Assembly (NCBI GenBank): GCA_900542065.1 | Contig: UQLU01000008.1 | Span: 58,040 to 122,039, forward strand | Length of the DNA stretch: 64,000 nt | Source of the DNA: an uncultured Eggerthella sp. | Lineage (GTDB): Bacteria; Actinomycetota; Coriobacteriia; Coriobacteriales; Eggerthellaceae | Direction: 5' to 3' | Shown here: in pieces, positions 9,501-18,400 of the stretch | Numbering within the stretch: the first letter of the stretch is position 1 | How the letters are laid out: every line of letters begins with the position of its first letter | Program-made: the position numbers and the translations under genes | The notes under the pieces: model-generated | Databases searched by the model: none | What the model was told of the DNA's origin: nothing | The model's input: only the letters and a program-made list of their open reading frames with translations

Positions 9501-11168
9501 TGCTACCTGTCCGCTTTTAAGGGAAATATATTTAGAGTCTTGCCCTCCTATTTCAAAAACAGTATCTACTTCATTATTAGCTTCAGCTGCCGCTTGCGCC
9601 TGTGCGGTAATTTCATCACGAACGGTATCCGCGCCAATAAATTCACCCATACGAGTTCTACCCGAGCCAGTAACTCCTACCGCTAAGATACGAATTTTGC
9701 CGTCTAAGCGTTCTTTAAGTGAAGTCAGCCCTTCGCGCACAGCAAGTTTAGCATCGCCCCGCGTACGCAAATACTGCGCATCAAGCAAGGAGTGGCTCTG
9801 GTCAAGCAAAACCAAATTGGTGCTGGTAGATCCCACATCCACCCCCAAAAAACAAGCAATAGGGTTATGAGAAGTCGCTTTCCAATCAACTTCACGAAGG
9901 GAGTAACCTACTCCTGGAAGATAGCCCTCATCCGCCAAAGGGTGTAAACGAGGAAGAGTCTGTTGTTTTGCGGATCCAAGTAATGCCTGCTGCAGTGAAT
10001 AAATAAGCTCAGGAGCACTTTTAACAGCACCATCACTGCCAGCATCATTACTGCTAGCACCATTACTGCTAGCACCATTACTGCTAGCACCATCACTGCC
10101 AGCATCATTACTGCTAGCACCATTACTGCTAGCACATGCAGCTCTAGTCACATCTTTTCCCCTCATATGTGCTTGAGCAGCACTTGCAGCGCCGTAGGCC
10201 TGCAATAATGCCGTGTCTTCACTGGCGAACAGTTCGTCATCCGCCAGGTTAAACACATCTTTTATTGCCCGGATAACACCAGCATTATGTACGACTCCCC
10301 CCGCAAGCAACAATGGTTTTCGTTCAGGTAAACCTCGCACCACCATGGACTTATAGCTTCTTATTAAAGTGTAACTAAGCCCAAGCAAGATATCCTCAAC
10401 TGCAACCCCTTCTTGCTGGCGATGGATAATGTCGGTTTTAGCAAACACTGCACATCTTCCTGAAAGGCGCGGAATGCTTTTAGCTTTTGCAACCACAGAA
10501 GAATAGTCTTCAATAGAAAGTCCCAAGCGCTGCATCTGATCTTCAAAAAATGAGCCAGTACCCGCCGCACAACTATCATTCATCTCAAAATCGGGCGCAT
10601 TAACCAACCAACGTTGCGCAGGGTTTGCATTAAAGGGGTTTTCCTGTTCGTCAGGCAGAGTTGATATTGTGCTATCTTCTTTCGAATTATCTACGACGTT
10701 ATCCGTCGCACAGTTCTTTTCTGCGCGAGATACGATATAGCACGCAGTTTGACCTCCAATTGCTGCTATTGATAATGCCCGAGGAGCAAGCAACGCTGCA
10801 CCACGAGTAAGAGCAGGAACATCACCAATAACTGGGATCGTTATTCCATGTTCAGCAACGATATTTGCCGCACTGCCAGTCAAACATATCCCAATACAAT
10901 CATCAAAGTTATACCCTTTCCCCAAAAGTACTCGCTGTAAAACTTCAAGTTGTTCATACAGGCACTGTGCCACATTGCCTTTATGTAGTTTATACAGCCG
11001 ACACAACGTTCTTCGTTTCACATAACCAAAGCCCTGCGTCTCGATAGTCGATATCTCAAGGTCCTGCGCTTTACCCCTTGCTTCATCGCCGCCTAACAGC
11101 GCTACCAGCTTTACTGAACTTGCTCCTAAATCTATTCCTAAGGTGTAGTGCTTATTTTTGTCATACAT
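6591..11168 (-). CDS. Giant double-activase / 2-hydroxyacyl-CoA dehydratase-like fusion protein
   Basis: A 1525-residue fusion of the acyl-CoA dehydratase activase family (HgdC/BadF type) with dehydratase-subunit-like regions. The first ATPase/activase domain (about 8-335) has GIDLGASSVK and a cluster-type CAAGTGSF motif at Cys200 with GRCAVF after it. A linker (about 345-381) is a Ser/Asn/Gly/Ala/Asp repeat. The second activase domain (about 437-700) has GVDVGSTSTNLVLL, CAAGTGSF at Cys564 and GERCTVF. A DUF2229/HgdB-like region follows (about 757-1056; IGIPRCLMLHKLFPLANAFF, GEVCYPVKLLYGHM, NHGCGPDTMVSH), then about 470 poorly recognisable residues. Such activases transfer an electron using ATP and a [4Fe-4S] cluster, but the substrate of these large fusions is unknown. 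It follows the 71-residue protein by 23 bases. Confidence 0.85.
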   Translation of the reverse strand: MYDKNKHYTLGIDLGASSVKLVALLGGDEARGKAQDLEISTIETQGFGYVKRRTLCRLYKLHKGNVAQCLYEQLEVLQRVLLGKGYNFDDCIGICLTGSAANIVAEHGITIPVIGDVPALTRGAALLAPRALSIAAIGGQTACYIVSRAEKNCATDNVVDNSKEDSTISTLPDEQENPFNANPAQRWLVNAPDFEMNDSCAAGTGSFFEDQMQRLGLSIEDYSSVVAKAKSIPRLSGRCAVFAKTDIIHRQQEGVAVEDILLGLSYTLIRSYKSMVVRGLPERKPLLLAGGVVHNAGVIRAIKDVFNLADDELFASEDTALLQAYGAASAAQAHMRGKDVTRAACASSNGASSNDAGSDGASSNGASSNGASSNDAGSDGAVKSAPELIYSLQQALLGSAKQQTLPRLHPLADEGYLPGVGYSLREVDWKATSHNPIACFLGVDVGSTSTNLVLLDQSHSLLDAQYLRTRGDAKLAVREGLTSLKERLDGKIRILAVGVTGSGRTRMGEFIGADTVRDEITAQAQAAAEANNEVDTVFEIGGQDSKYISLKSGQVADFQMNKICAAGTGSFIEEQALRLAIPLNEYGALAFSSQAPVDLGERCTVFVETAINAALSRGAEKQDIAAGLALSIVRNYLHKVVGSKPVGSHVVLQGGVAYNPAIVAAFRQFLGDRLTVSPWFAVSGAVGAALLAEQDFEKKQRSGKNSQTSFRGFDLSGKAVQNKSLDPAQIALNRKFFQKTEEFYLEGYDSQIDPGKKTVGIPRCLMLHKLFPLANAFFKTLGYNVQLSDASHEQTIALAQQLSQGEVCYPVKLLYGHMEQLARKNVDYIFMPHMHTIRHVMSKVDHNYACPYMQAAPLMVARVLGLENRGIELISPLMDMDFGQQALANALLGVGKQLGHTPQESARAMMAGGFAVQEFTRKTEALGEELLNSLDPNERVLVIITRQYNTADPALNMGIANALIDRGQKVITVSHLHAHDLDISQDYPHMYWPFGQHLLSGAKLVRRDPRLFAVYLTNHGCGPDTMVSHLFAEEMGDKPYLHIEMDEHFSQVGIITRIEAFLNALDNYQTKDESTRPQATKTITSGHDKLDRQASAALLSVGPYGPLVGEWLARQGAQVSLAKMGTSQSLSVGRAEVRSKEYYSFVLALGAVLQAVEGNASDNTNSILSEQSSVQQILMPSSEGAEADGVYDRVVRSILDAKGYTNVRLIAPSLEKLPWLVHDTDQLFLMLIAGDLYWAAHYSYRSTLMEWLLKGPFTFERVLEAAKRAKLSWLDQESSEEAALGNKVLGVVGEWWLVCDDELMGKVGAKLEEAQWRLWRMPLAEYLLFSWYDAAKEDAVKRSRTPFFLDQVSTGGGSSCLLRRAKPNAAQQENLTAEEQADLAAKEQVNLSAVKQTKSVIPSSEEPSFEEKRTILAEYASKLSKVHHVLGVVSPYEDDLDSHRVKADSLLGEYRGANGRYRAAKMESMAASAKGVIAVSSLYENTDTVLRLLERKVAAPVLHLSFDGTLEQGLQEKLDSFLYYL
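10026..10135. repeat. 15-bp coding minisatellite with a 60-bp higher-order period
   Basis: Seven tandem 15-bp units of the form AGCACCATTACTGCT (plus-strand sense) with few variants, plus a partial eighth unit. Units 1-3 recur exactly as units 5-7, giving a 60-bp higher-order repeat. It is in frame inside the giant activase gene and encodes pentapeptides of Ser, Asn, Gly or Asp, Ala, Ser in the linker between the two activase domains. Multiples of 15 bp keep the frame, so unit number can vary without breaking the gene. Confidence 0.95.
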
Positions 11169-11191
11169 AAAGATTCACTCCAACCTTAGTT

Positions 11192-11407
11192 TTATAGCGA
11201 TTCTGCTTCAGCTGCTCTTTGCTTGTATTCTTCGAATTCAGACAAGAATGCTTCTTTATCAAGCTGGCGAACAACCACCACATCTTCAAAGGTAACTAAA
11301 TCAACAATGGGATTTTCTAAAGAAAACGGAAAACCCTTTAGCACCAAAAAGCTTTCCAAAAGGGGTTCATCGGCACACAAGGCTCGCATAGTTTTTGTAG
11401 TATCCAT
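11192..11407 (-). CDS. Small acidic protein, DUF1858-like
   Basis: A 71-residue protein with the pattern LLESFLVLKGFPFSLENP followed by acidic helices. This resembles DUF1858-type small domains that often sit beside redox or iron-sulfur proteins; the assignment is weak. The ATG at 11407 shares its first base with the upstream crp stop (TAATG) and has GGGAGGAG seven bases before it, so it beats the upstream ATG at 11428. The overlap implies translational coupling to the regulator gene. It lies between that regulator and the giant activase, so a helper role for the activase is an inference from position only. Confidence 0.7.
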   Translation of the reverse strand: MDTTKTMRALCADEPLLESFLVLKGFPFSLENPIVDLVTFEDVVVVRQLDKEAFLSEFEEYKQRAAEAESL

Positions 11408-12129
11408 TATCGGGCTCCTCCCAGGCACGTTTTACAATCGTTAGGAAATCCATCACACGTTGGTCGATCTTCAGTAAGAATGCGAATTCGTCTACCATCT
11501 ACATCCAGTACCCCTTGGGTTTTCATGGTTCGCAATTCGCGAATAAGTGATTTATCGCTCACTCGTAAATAACTTGCCCATTCAATACGCGAAAGAGGGA
11601 TCGTTGCATATCCATCAGCATCAGCAGGAAGGGCGCGAACATAGGCAAGAATCTTATCCGACAAGCGTGGCTCCCCTAGAATGCGTAAGTTTTCCGATAG
11701 ACGCATTACTTTCTTTGACATCTCTTTGGCTAGGTTGTCCCTCATTTTTAACGCCCACAGTTCATTGCTTTGCGCAAGTGTTTCAGCGGGTATACACAAA
11801 ATGGCTGCATCTTCTATCACCCAAATATCCACGGGACAATGTTTCAATGCTCCTGGCACCGCTTCAGCAAACGAATCTCCTTTAGTAAATCGCGCTACTT
11901 CACGCGGTTCGCCCCCTTGCAAAAGCGTTGCCCGAATAGATCCCGAAAGAATAAAAGGGTAAAAATCCAATGAATCACCCGCACGACGCATAACCCCATT
12001 TGCGCGGTACTTTCGAATAGAAGCGTGTAATTTTTCTAAAATAGCTTCGTATTCACTCCGAGGAATTCCGGCAAATAACGAAGAGTGTTCTAAAAGGTCT
12101 AGATCACTTTCATCAAGAATAAGTTTCAC
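11407..12129 (-). CDS. CRP/FNR-family transcriptional regulator with C-terminal cysteines
   Basis: A 240-residue regulator with an N-terminal cyclic-nucleotide-binding-like beta-roll (about 15-125; PFILSGSIRATLLQ, FTKGDSFAEA) and a C-terminal winged helix (about 153-220; YATIPLSRIEWASYLRVSDK, then LIRELRTMKTQGVL as recognition region). No FNR-type N-terminal cysteine cluster is present. Instead the last 16 residues carry Cys225, Cys232 and Cys235, spaced C-x6-C-x2-C, which might bind a metal or cluster; this is speculation. It lies 55 bases after the ABC transporter ATPase and overlaps the following small gene, so it may sense something linked to the transporter and activase. Confidence 0.88.
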   Translation of the reverse strand: MKLILDESDLDLLEHSSLFAGIPRSEYEAILEKLHASIRKYRANGVMRRAGDSLDFYPFILSGSIRATLLQGGEPREVARFTKGDSFAEAVPGALKHCPVDIWVIEDAAILCIPAETLAQSNELWALKMRDNLAKEMSKKVMRLSENLRILGEPRLSDKILAYVRALPADADGYATIPLSRIEWASYLRVSDKSLIRELRTMKTQGVLDVDGRRIRILTEDRPTCDGFPNDCKTCLGGAR

Positions 12130-12184
12130 AGCGCACCCCCATCCTGCATATTTTCCTTTTGAAAGAAACTGCCCTGAGTACTAC

Positions 12185-12817
12185 CTACTTACGGAGAGCT
12201 ATCCTGTTTGCCCCATCTTGTACGGCATCCAACATCAGTTTCTTTGCCCCAAGGAGTTCAATGTCTTCTTCGCTATGAGTTGCCACCAAAAGCGTGCGAC
12301 CTTGACGCCTTGAAAGCAGGAAGTCTATTACTGTTTGTTTGGTTGCACGATCAAGCCCCGTAAAAGGCTCATCGAGCACAATCATGTTGCTTGGGAATAA
12401 CACGGCCCGCGCAAGCGATACTCGTCTGCGCATACCGCCCGATAAATGAAGCGCTTGCCTATCCATGCAATCGGTAGGCAAAATTTGAGTAAGCGCTTGT
12501 TTAATTTCATTTCGAGCAGTATGTTTTGGCAAAACCAATGCTACGTTTTCAATAGGCGTTAGCATTTCGCATAAGCGATCTTCCTGAAACATCATGGCAA
12601 TGCTCCCAGGAATAGCCCCCTCAATAACACCTGAAGTCACTGGCTCTAACCCAAGCAACACTCGAAACAAGGTGGTTTTACCCGAGCCAGAAGGTGCCAT
12701 TAAACAGGTAATACTACCTGCTTCTAAGCGAAACGAAACATCGCGCAACACTTGGTTAGCTCCATAGAACTTATCCACATGGCTAAATGAAATAGCGGCG
12801 CCCTCACTATTTAGCAT
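12185..12817 (-). CDS. ABC transporter ATP-binding protein (nitrate/sulfonate/taurine-type)
   Basis: ATPase of 210 residues for the importer encoded upstream. Walker A is APSGSGKTTLF, the signature is LSGGMRRRVSLARAV and Walker B is MIVLDEPF, followed by the H-loop ATHSEED. The correct start is the ATG at 12817, with GGGGTGA ahead of it and an 11-base overlap with the permease gene; a longer frame exists but its extra part is out-of-frame permease sequence. It is slightly short for SsuB/TauB proteins. Confidence 0.92.
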   Translation of the reverse strand: MLNSEGAAISFSHVDKFYGANQVLRDVSFRLEAGSITCLMAPSGSGKTTLFRVLLGLEPVTSGVIEGAIPGSIAMMFQEDRLCEMLTPIENVALVLPKHTARNEIKQALTQILPTDCMDRQALHLSGGMRRRVSLARAVLFPSNMIVLDEPFTGLDRATKQTVIDFLLSRRQGRTLLVATHSEEDIELLGAKKLMLDAVQDGANRIALRK

Positions 12818-14039
12818 TGCTATCACCCCGCTTACCAAGCATGCCTCCCAAAGGACGATTTGCTCGCTTAAGCAGCGCCATAAATGCCTTTTCAAACAGC
12901 ACTGAAAGCACCATAACCACCACAGTCCAGGCAAATAAATCTGGCGTATCCAAAAACGTCCGTGCTGTTGCCATTTCTTTACCAATAGATAGCGCCGGCG
13001 TTGCCAAAACTTCCGCCATAATGCCACTTTTCCAAGTCATACCTAAAGAAATTTTGGAGCTACTCATTAAAAAGGGCATGAAAGCAGGACGATAGATATA
13101 CAAAAACGTGCGCCACTTAGACACGTTGTAGGTCCGAGCCATTTCGAGCATTTGCTTATCAACACTTTCAAAGCCCGTAACCATATTGGTGTAAATAAGC
13201 GGCAATACAATAAAGAACGCTAAGAACACCGTAAGTGCTTGGTTGCCTACCCAAATAAGCAGCATGATGATAAATGAAACCACCGGAATAGTACGCAGCA
13301 GCGAAATAATAGGCTCCACAAAATCGCGCACCAACGAAACTCGGCACGCAACCAAAGCCAGCAAAAAGCCCACAACAAACGAAAGCAAAAATCCTAGCGC
13401 AATGCGTCCAAATGATCCACCGCAAATAAGCCAGAAATCGGGCTGAATAATTTGTTCCCCTAATGCTTCAAGGGTACGAATAGGACCTGCCAATACCAAA
13501 CGATTATTAACTAACCTATCTAGCAGTTCCCAAATAACCAGCCAAAATACAATGATGCCTGCTTTTTTAAGGTAGCGTTTGCGCCTGTTTTCTGCTTCCG
13601 CCTGCGCCCGTTTTTCCTCCAAGCGACGTTCTTCCTCTAGAAGGCGTTGAGCTTCTTCGTCGTCTAAAACCCCCTGTCCATTCATGACACGCACCACTTG
13701 GCTTTTTGCAACACCAAGAGAAGTTAGCATGGCAAGAATTTCTGCTGGGGTAACTCCTTTTGAAAGCGCCATTTGCATCATAGGCGCCATCTGCGCATCA
13801 GCAAGGCCATTTTTCTTAATCATTTGAGCAATTTGTGCTACCCGTTCTTCAGGTAAACCAATTTTTGCCGCTATAGCAGAAATTTGCATACGCGGAACAT
13901 CATCATCCGCCTTGTAGCCAGAAGAATTTCCTGTTACACGCCCCCACACCTTGCGCAATTTGGAAGAAAACGACGATGTTGCAGCATCCTTAGAATCCGC
14001 ATTGTTGTGCTGTTCTGATTGTTTTTGCGAGCCAACCAT
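12807..14039 (-). CDS. ABC transporter permease with N-terminal cytosolic extension
   Basis: Inner-membrane subunit of a TauC/SsuC-type importer, 410 residues. The permease part begins near residue 155 with a first membrane helix and includes the cytoplasmic ATPase-contact loop (about LEMARTYNVSKWRTFLYIYRP minus flanks). Before it is an unusual region of about 155 residues: a polar segment, a predicted small helical domain (IGLPEERVAQIAQMIKK, GVTPAEILAMLTSLGV) and an Arg/Glu coiled-coil stretch near 130-155. The family is normally about 250-270 residues. It lies six bases after the lipoprotein gene and overlaps the ATPase gene. Confidence 0.88.
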   Translation of the reverse strand: MVGSQKQSEQHNNADSKDAATSSFSSKLRKVWGRVTGNSSGYKADDDVPRMQISAIAAKIGLPEERVAQIAQMIKKNGLADAQMAPMMQMALSKGVTPAEILAMLTSLGVAKSQVVRVMNGQGVLDDEEAQRLLEEERRLEEKRAQAEAENRRKRYLKKAGIIVFWLVIWELLDRLVNNRLVLAGPIRTLEALGEQIIQPDFWLICGGSFGRIALGFLLSFVVGFLLALVACRVSLVRDFVEPIISLLRTIPVVSFIIMLLIWVGNQALTVFLAFFIVLPLIYTNMVTGFESVDKQMLEMARTYNVSKWRTFLYIYRPAFMPFLMSSSKISLGMTWKSGIMAEVLATPALSIGKEMATARTFLDTPDLFAWTVVVMVLSVLFEKAFMALLKRANRPLGGMLGKRGDSNAK

Positions 14040-14045
14040 AATGCT

Positions 14046-15272
14046 CTATTCCTGCCCCGCAAAAGAATTTACTGCCGCCTGCGCATCTTCAGTTGACGCC
14101 GAGCTTTCCCCTTCAGTGCCTACCGATGATTCATGTTGCGTTGCTTCCGCTAATCCCGCTTGCGCATAGGCTTCATCAAGCGCACCTACCGGCGGCAAAT
14201 AATAGAATTCATCACCTGGCTGAGCGCCGCCAATAGAATCGGGGTTGGCAATATACAATTCATTCAAGAACCCGGAAAGCGCTGTGCGCATATCGCCACC
14301 AGTTAAGTTAACCATGCTGATATATGGCATGGCATCAAGCGCAACTTCATCATTCAAGAAGGTACCTAATTGTTCTTGCAAAGCAGCGGCATCGGGCATG
14401 TTATCAAGAGTCCAACGAACCGATTGCCCAGCCATGTTCAAATATTCAACAACTGCCTGTTCGTGTTCTTCAAGAAATTGCTTATTAACAATGGTGGTGG
14501 TAGTAACTGCCTGGGACCCGGAATCGGAAAAAGCGTTATTCCATTCCACCGTCAAATCGACAGGGATATAAAGCGGGTCTACCAAAATTTTTGCAAGCGA
14601 CACAAAGGGCTGCGGCAAAATAGCAATACAGCCTTCCTGTTCCTGCATTAAATTCAGCACTTCTAAAGGAGACGATTTGAATTCAACATTAATGGATTCA
14701 TCAATGCCAAGCTTCTTGAACAGTGCTTGAATGGTGTATTCAGGCGTGCCACCCTGCCCATAGCTATACACGGTTTTTCCGCTTAAATTATCAAGCGAAG
14801 TAACCGAGCTATCGTTGGTCATAACATACAAAACACCTAAATTATTAACACTAATAACTTGGTATTCATTTTGCAGTTCATCGTTATTGAACAAAATGGG
14901 ACCAATATTGCTCGGTAGCGTGCAAATATCAAAATCACCCTGATTAAATGCTGCAGCCAAACCAGTGTAATCCACCCCATTGATGCTAAATTCAAAGGTA
15001 TTAGTAGTTCGCCCTGCTTGCGAGGCTAAAATGAATTGAGAAAGTCCCATAGAAGGTGGTCCCATAATTAAGCCTACCCGTACGGTGCAAGGATCAGGCG
15101 AGCCCCACAAGTCGCGCTCTTCGCTTTGAGCAGAAAATGTAGGCATACCCGAAGAAGCGGACGATGATTGCTCACTTGAACACCCATACAACCAGCTTGA
15201 GGTAAGTCCCGTAAGCGCCACTACGCCTGCAAGTTTTACAAATGTTCGTCTACTAAGGCCGTTACTTTCCAT
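14046..15272 (-). CDS. ABC transporter substrate-binding lipoprotein, Tat-exported
   Basis: A 408-residue periplasmic-type binding protein of the NMT1/SsuA/TauA superfamily, which binds small organic compounds. The N-terminus has a twin-arginine motif (SRRTFVKLAG, residues 8-17) and a lipobox ending at Cys31 (SWLYGC), so it should be exported folded and lipid-anchored. The binding core includes VRVGLIMGPPSMGLSQF and GKTVYSYGQGGTPEYTIQALF. The C-terminal 40 residues are Ser/Glu/Ala-rich. A GGAAGG nine bases upstream supports this start. It heads the transporter genes and possibly the whole block down to the activase. The substrate cannot be read from the sequence. Confidence 0.9.
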   Translation of the reverse strand: MESNGLSRRTFVKLAGVVALTGLTSSWLYGCSSEQSSSASSGMPTFSAQSEERDLWGSPDPCTVRVGLIMGPPSMGLSQFILASQAGRTTNTFEFSINGVDYTGLAAAFNQGDFDICTLPSNIGPILFNNDELQNEYQVISVNNLGVLYVMTNDSSVTSLDNLSGKTVYSYGQGGTPEYTIQALFKKLGIDESINVEFKSSPLEVLNLMQEQEGCIAILPQPFVSLAKILVDPLYIPVDLTVEWNNAFSDSGSQAVTTTTIVNKQFLEEHEQAVVEYLNMAGQSVRWTLDNMPDAAALQEQLGTFLNDEVALDAMPYISMVNLTGGDMRTALSGFLNELYIANPDSIGGAQPGDEFYYLPPVGALDEAYAQAGLAEATQHESSVGTEGESSASTEDAQAAVNSFAGQE

Positions 15273-15343
15273 ATTGTGCGCCCTTCCAAAACTTAAAAAT
15301 ATCGCGTATTTCTACCATTGATGATGGGATCGCTTTAGCTGCA

Positions 15344-15373
15344 ACGCCGTCCTGCCAATAGGCAGGACGGCGT
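15344..15373 (-). terminator. Strong inverted repeat between surface-protein gene and transporter operon
   Basis: A perfect 13-bp stem, ACGCCGTCCTGCC (15344-15356) and GGCAGGACGGCGT (15361-15373), with an AATA loop, 60 bases after the surface-protein stop. It is the likely end of that transcript, but no clear U run follows on the minus strand, so it may be a factor-assisted terminator or a 3'-end stabiliser. Confidence 0.55.
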
Positions 15374-15432
15374 ATTGATGTGGACTGAAAGAGGTCTGGC
15401 AGATAACCTGTCCTCATTACCTGCAGAAAAGG

Positions 15433-18400
15433 CTAGATTTTTCTCCTGCGCAGAATCCAGTAAATAGCTCCCGCTAATGCTGCTACCACTACAACACCGC
15501 CAATAACCCACGGAAGTGGATTGTGAGCTACAGAATCTGCTACCGCCTTTAAAGGATTACCAGCCGTACCGTTTGCAGTCGCGGACGAATTCGAATCCGC
15601 CAAAGCATCGAGTGCTTCTGCCTGCGCGGTTGCGGTATCACTTACTGCATCGGTCCCACTCATAAGAGCCAAGGCCTCTGCTGGAATAGTGCCACCACCT
15701 GAGCTAGGAAGACCAGTTCCACTAAAGTTCAGTTGGAAGGTAGCATTCCAGGTATGATCACGCACTCCATTGAAAATGCCACTTGCAATAGTCATGGCTA
15801 AATCGCCAACATGAACGCTTACCTGGCAGGACTTACGAATGACCGTGTTGGAACTGTCCAATACGCCCAAGTCAACCGTAATGCTGGTAATTTTTCCGCC
15901 AGAAGTAGCGTAATCCACGATATTAAGTCCACTAATGGAACGTACCTGCATTACACGATCTTGAATAGTAATAGGAATAGTTACCGTTGCACGTCCTGAA
16001 TTGTCTACCCTAAGCGTTGCATTGTTCGACACCGGATCCTTCGGCGGGAATCCACCATTAGTAATGTGAGGATTTAATGGCAAGCCAGTTGTTGCCTTGT
16101 CGAACCAAATATTGGCAGAAACGGTATAGGTACCTGGTGCTATATGACCATCTTCAGTAGTGGTAACAGAACCCTGACTACCACCCGGATTGGTGCCCTG
16201 GTTTCCGCCAGTGTTTCCTCCGGTATTGCCACCCGTGTTACCGCCAGTTTCTCCCCCAGTATTGCCACCAGGATTGGTTCCAGGATTATCGGGGTCTTCC
16301 CCACCGGTACCAGAATCATCTTTAAATACAGGAACTTCGGTGCTATCGGACTGCCATTCTGCACTTCCGTAATCAACATCAAGCTGAAGAGCAACGTCTC
16401 CTTCGGGAGCCAAATCCATATCCAGTGGCACTGCATACAGCTTGCTTCCCTTGAATATATACGTTGCCGTGCCTTCATCTACTAGAGTGTCAGTAAGTTC
16501 CGCAGACATCATATGGATACGCGTGTCGTACTTACCATAATCCCACGCTGAAGCATCGGCAGGCGCGACGCGCTCTACCTTTACATTGTTAAGGTTTTCA
16601 CACGTACCCAAATCCTGTGTAGTAAACACCGGGTTTTTGATGGGAAGCACCAACGTCTTAGTTCCATCTTCACCCACAATAAGCTGTGCGTTCATGGAAA
16701 GCGGCGTCATAGGAACGGCATTGGATACCTCAGATGCATCGTTTTCATCAAGCACAGGCATATTACCCTTATTGTCCGCAAAGGGGTTGTCTGGGTTATT
16801 AGGATAAACCGCTACAGGAAGGACAGGGTTGTATTTAGCGGGCATCTGCAAGTTCGCCGTGATGGTATAGGTGCCAGACTTTAGCGTTTTTTCTGCCTGT
16901 GCAACCTTTAATGTACCGCCAACATAGCTAAACGTATAGTTGTCTGCCTTACCACCAGTAGGGGTAAGTTCATAGCTTTGCCCAGCCTGAAGAGTGTCTG
17001 TCGTTACCCCTTCTGGCAAAGAAACGCTGGGGGGTTCAAATCCAGCAGCCGTTTCTGCTGTTTCGCCATTAACAAAACCCGATACCTCAACGGCAAGGTT
17101 AGGCTCAGTGCCTTGAGCTATTTCTTCGCCCGCATAGGTAGCCGTCAGTTCAGCAGGGGCAATAGACCAGGTAAGTGTTTTGCTACCTCTTGATCCGTCT
17201 GACCATGCCGTGTTGCTTGATGACAAATAATAAGTCACTGAATAGGTACCGGCATTCACAGCTGATTTTGTACTTACACTACTATTCGCATTATATAAGT
17301 TGGAAAACTCTGTAACACCAGTTTGCTCTAATCCCGTATATACTAAATTTGAATTGACGACAGGTTCACTAGAGGGATGCATTCCTACAGAAAGCAATGT
17401 ACCTGGAGTTTCTGAGAAGCGATAGTTGTTTCCCGCTTGAGCCTTTGAATAATCGATCTTTAAAGAGTAGGTTTTGCCAGGTTCTACAAGCTGCGGTTTA
17501 CTGGATTCAATAATAGCAGGTAAAACAAACCCTTCAATATCATCAGCCGATTCACCATTTACAAAACCACTTACTTGCAGCTCATAATCCGGAACAGCAT
17601 TATAAGCAATATAGCGATTCTGAAGTTCTGTTTTTAATAATGCTTTTTCTATACTCCATTGAAGCACTATTGGTTCAGTTGTTCCATCAATCCAGGTGTA
17701 GCCATTTTCAGGCACTACAGTAACCGAATAAGTACCAGCATCCCTAGCTTCATTCGCTCCTGATTCAATTCGGCTATTATTACCTAACGTTACGCCTTCC
17801 TGTAACTCTCCCGAATAAATCAAGGCACCACTATCAAGCCAATCTGCCACAACACTAGGAGCACCTGCGATTCTCTTATCTTCTGAAATTACCAACAAAT
17901 ACGCTACCGGTGCATCTTTAGTAGCAGAATCAATTCCATTGACCTGCGCGTTATGCATATGCTTCAACAATGTTTTGCCATAATCTCTTGGCTGCGACGA
18001 CAGTAAATCAACTACAGCAATATTGTTTACAACCTCATATGCTACTGACTCGGCATACCGATTAGTGCCATCATCTCTAACTAAAAGAACTTGATCGGAT
18101 TCATGCTCAACAGGAATAGACAATTCCAGTAACGCTTCATTTGGATGGAACCAAAAATCTGGAGGAATATGGTACCTCGCTTTGACTTCTTCTTCAGCTA
18201 ATTTATACGCTTCATCACTACTCATTCCACTATTGATGTATTTATGAGCGAGCTCTTCGATCTCCTGTTTATACGTAACACTTACCGAAGAGATATCATA
18301 AATCATCGACATCGTGTAAGCAGTGCCATCAGTTGTAGAACTCTTTCCGAAAGTGTAAGTAGTAAACGTCGGATTAGTAATACTTGCCGCCGAAAGAGAC

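Noticed and set aside
10026..10135. CRISPR array
   Set aside because: Units are 15 bp with no spacers and are translated in frame within the activase.
12818..13027. Longer start for the ABC ATPase
   Set aside because: The extra codons are an out-of-frame reading of the permease C-terminus; the ATG at 12817 has a ribosome site.
15433..15520. LPxTG sortase signal at the surface-protein C-terminus
   Set aside because: The C-terminus has NPLPW before the membrane helix but no LPxTG-like motif.
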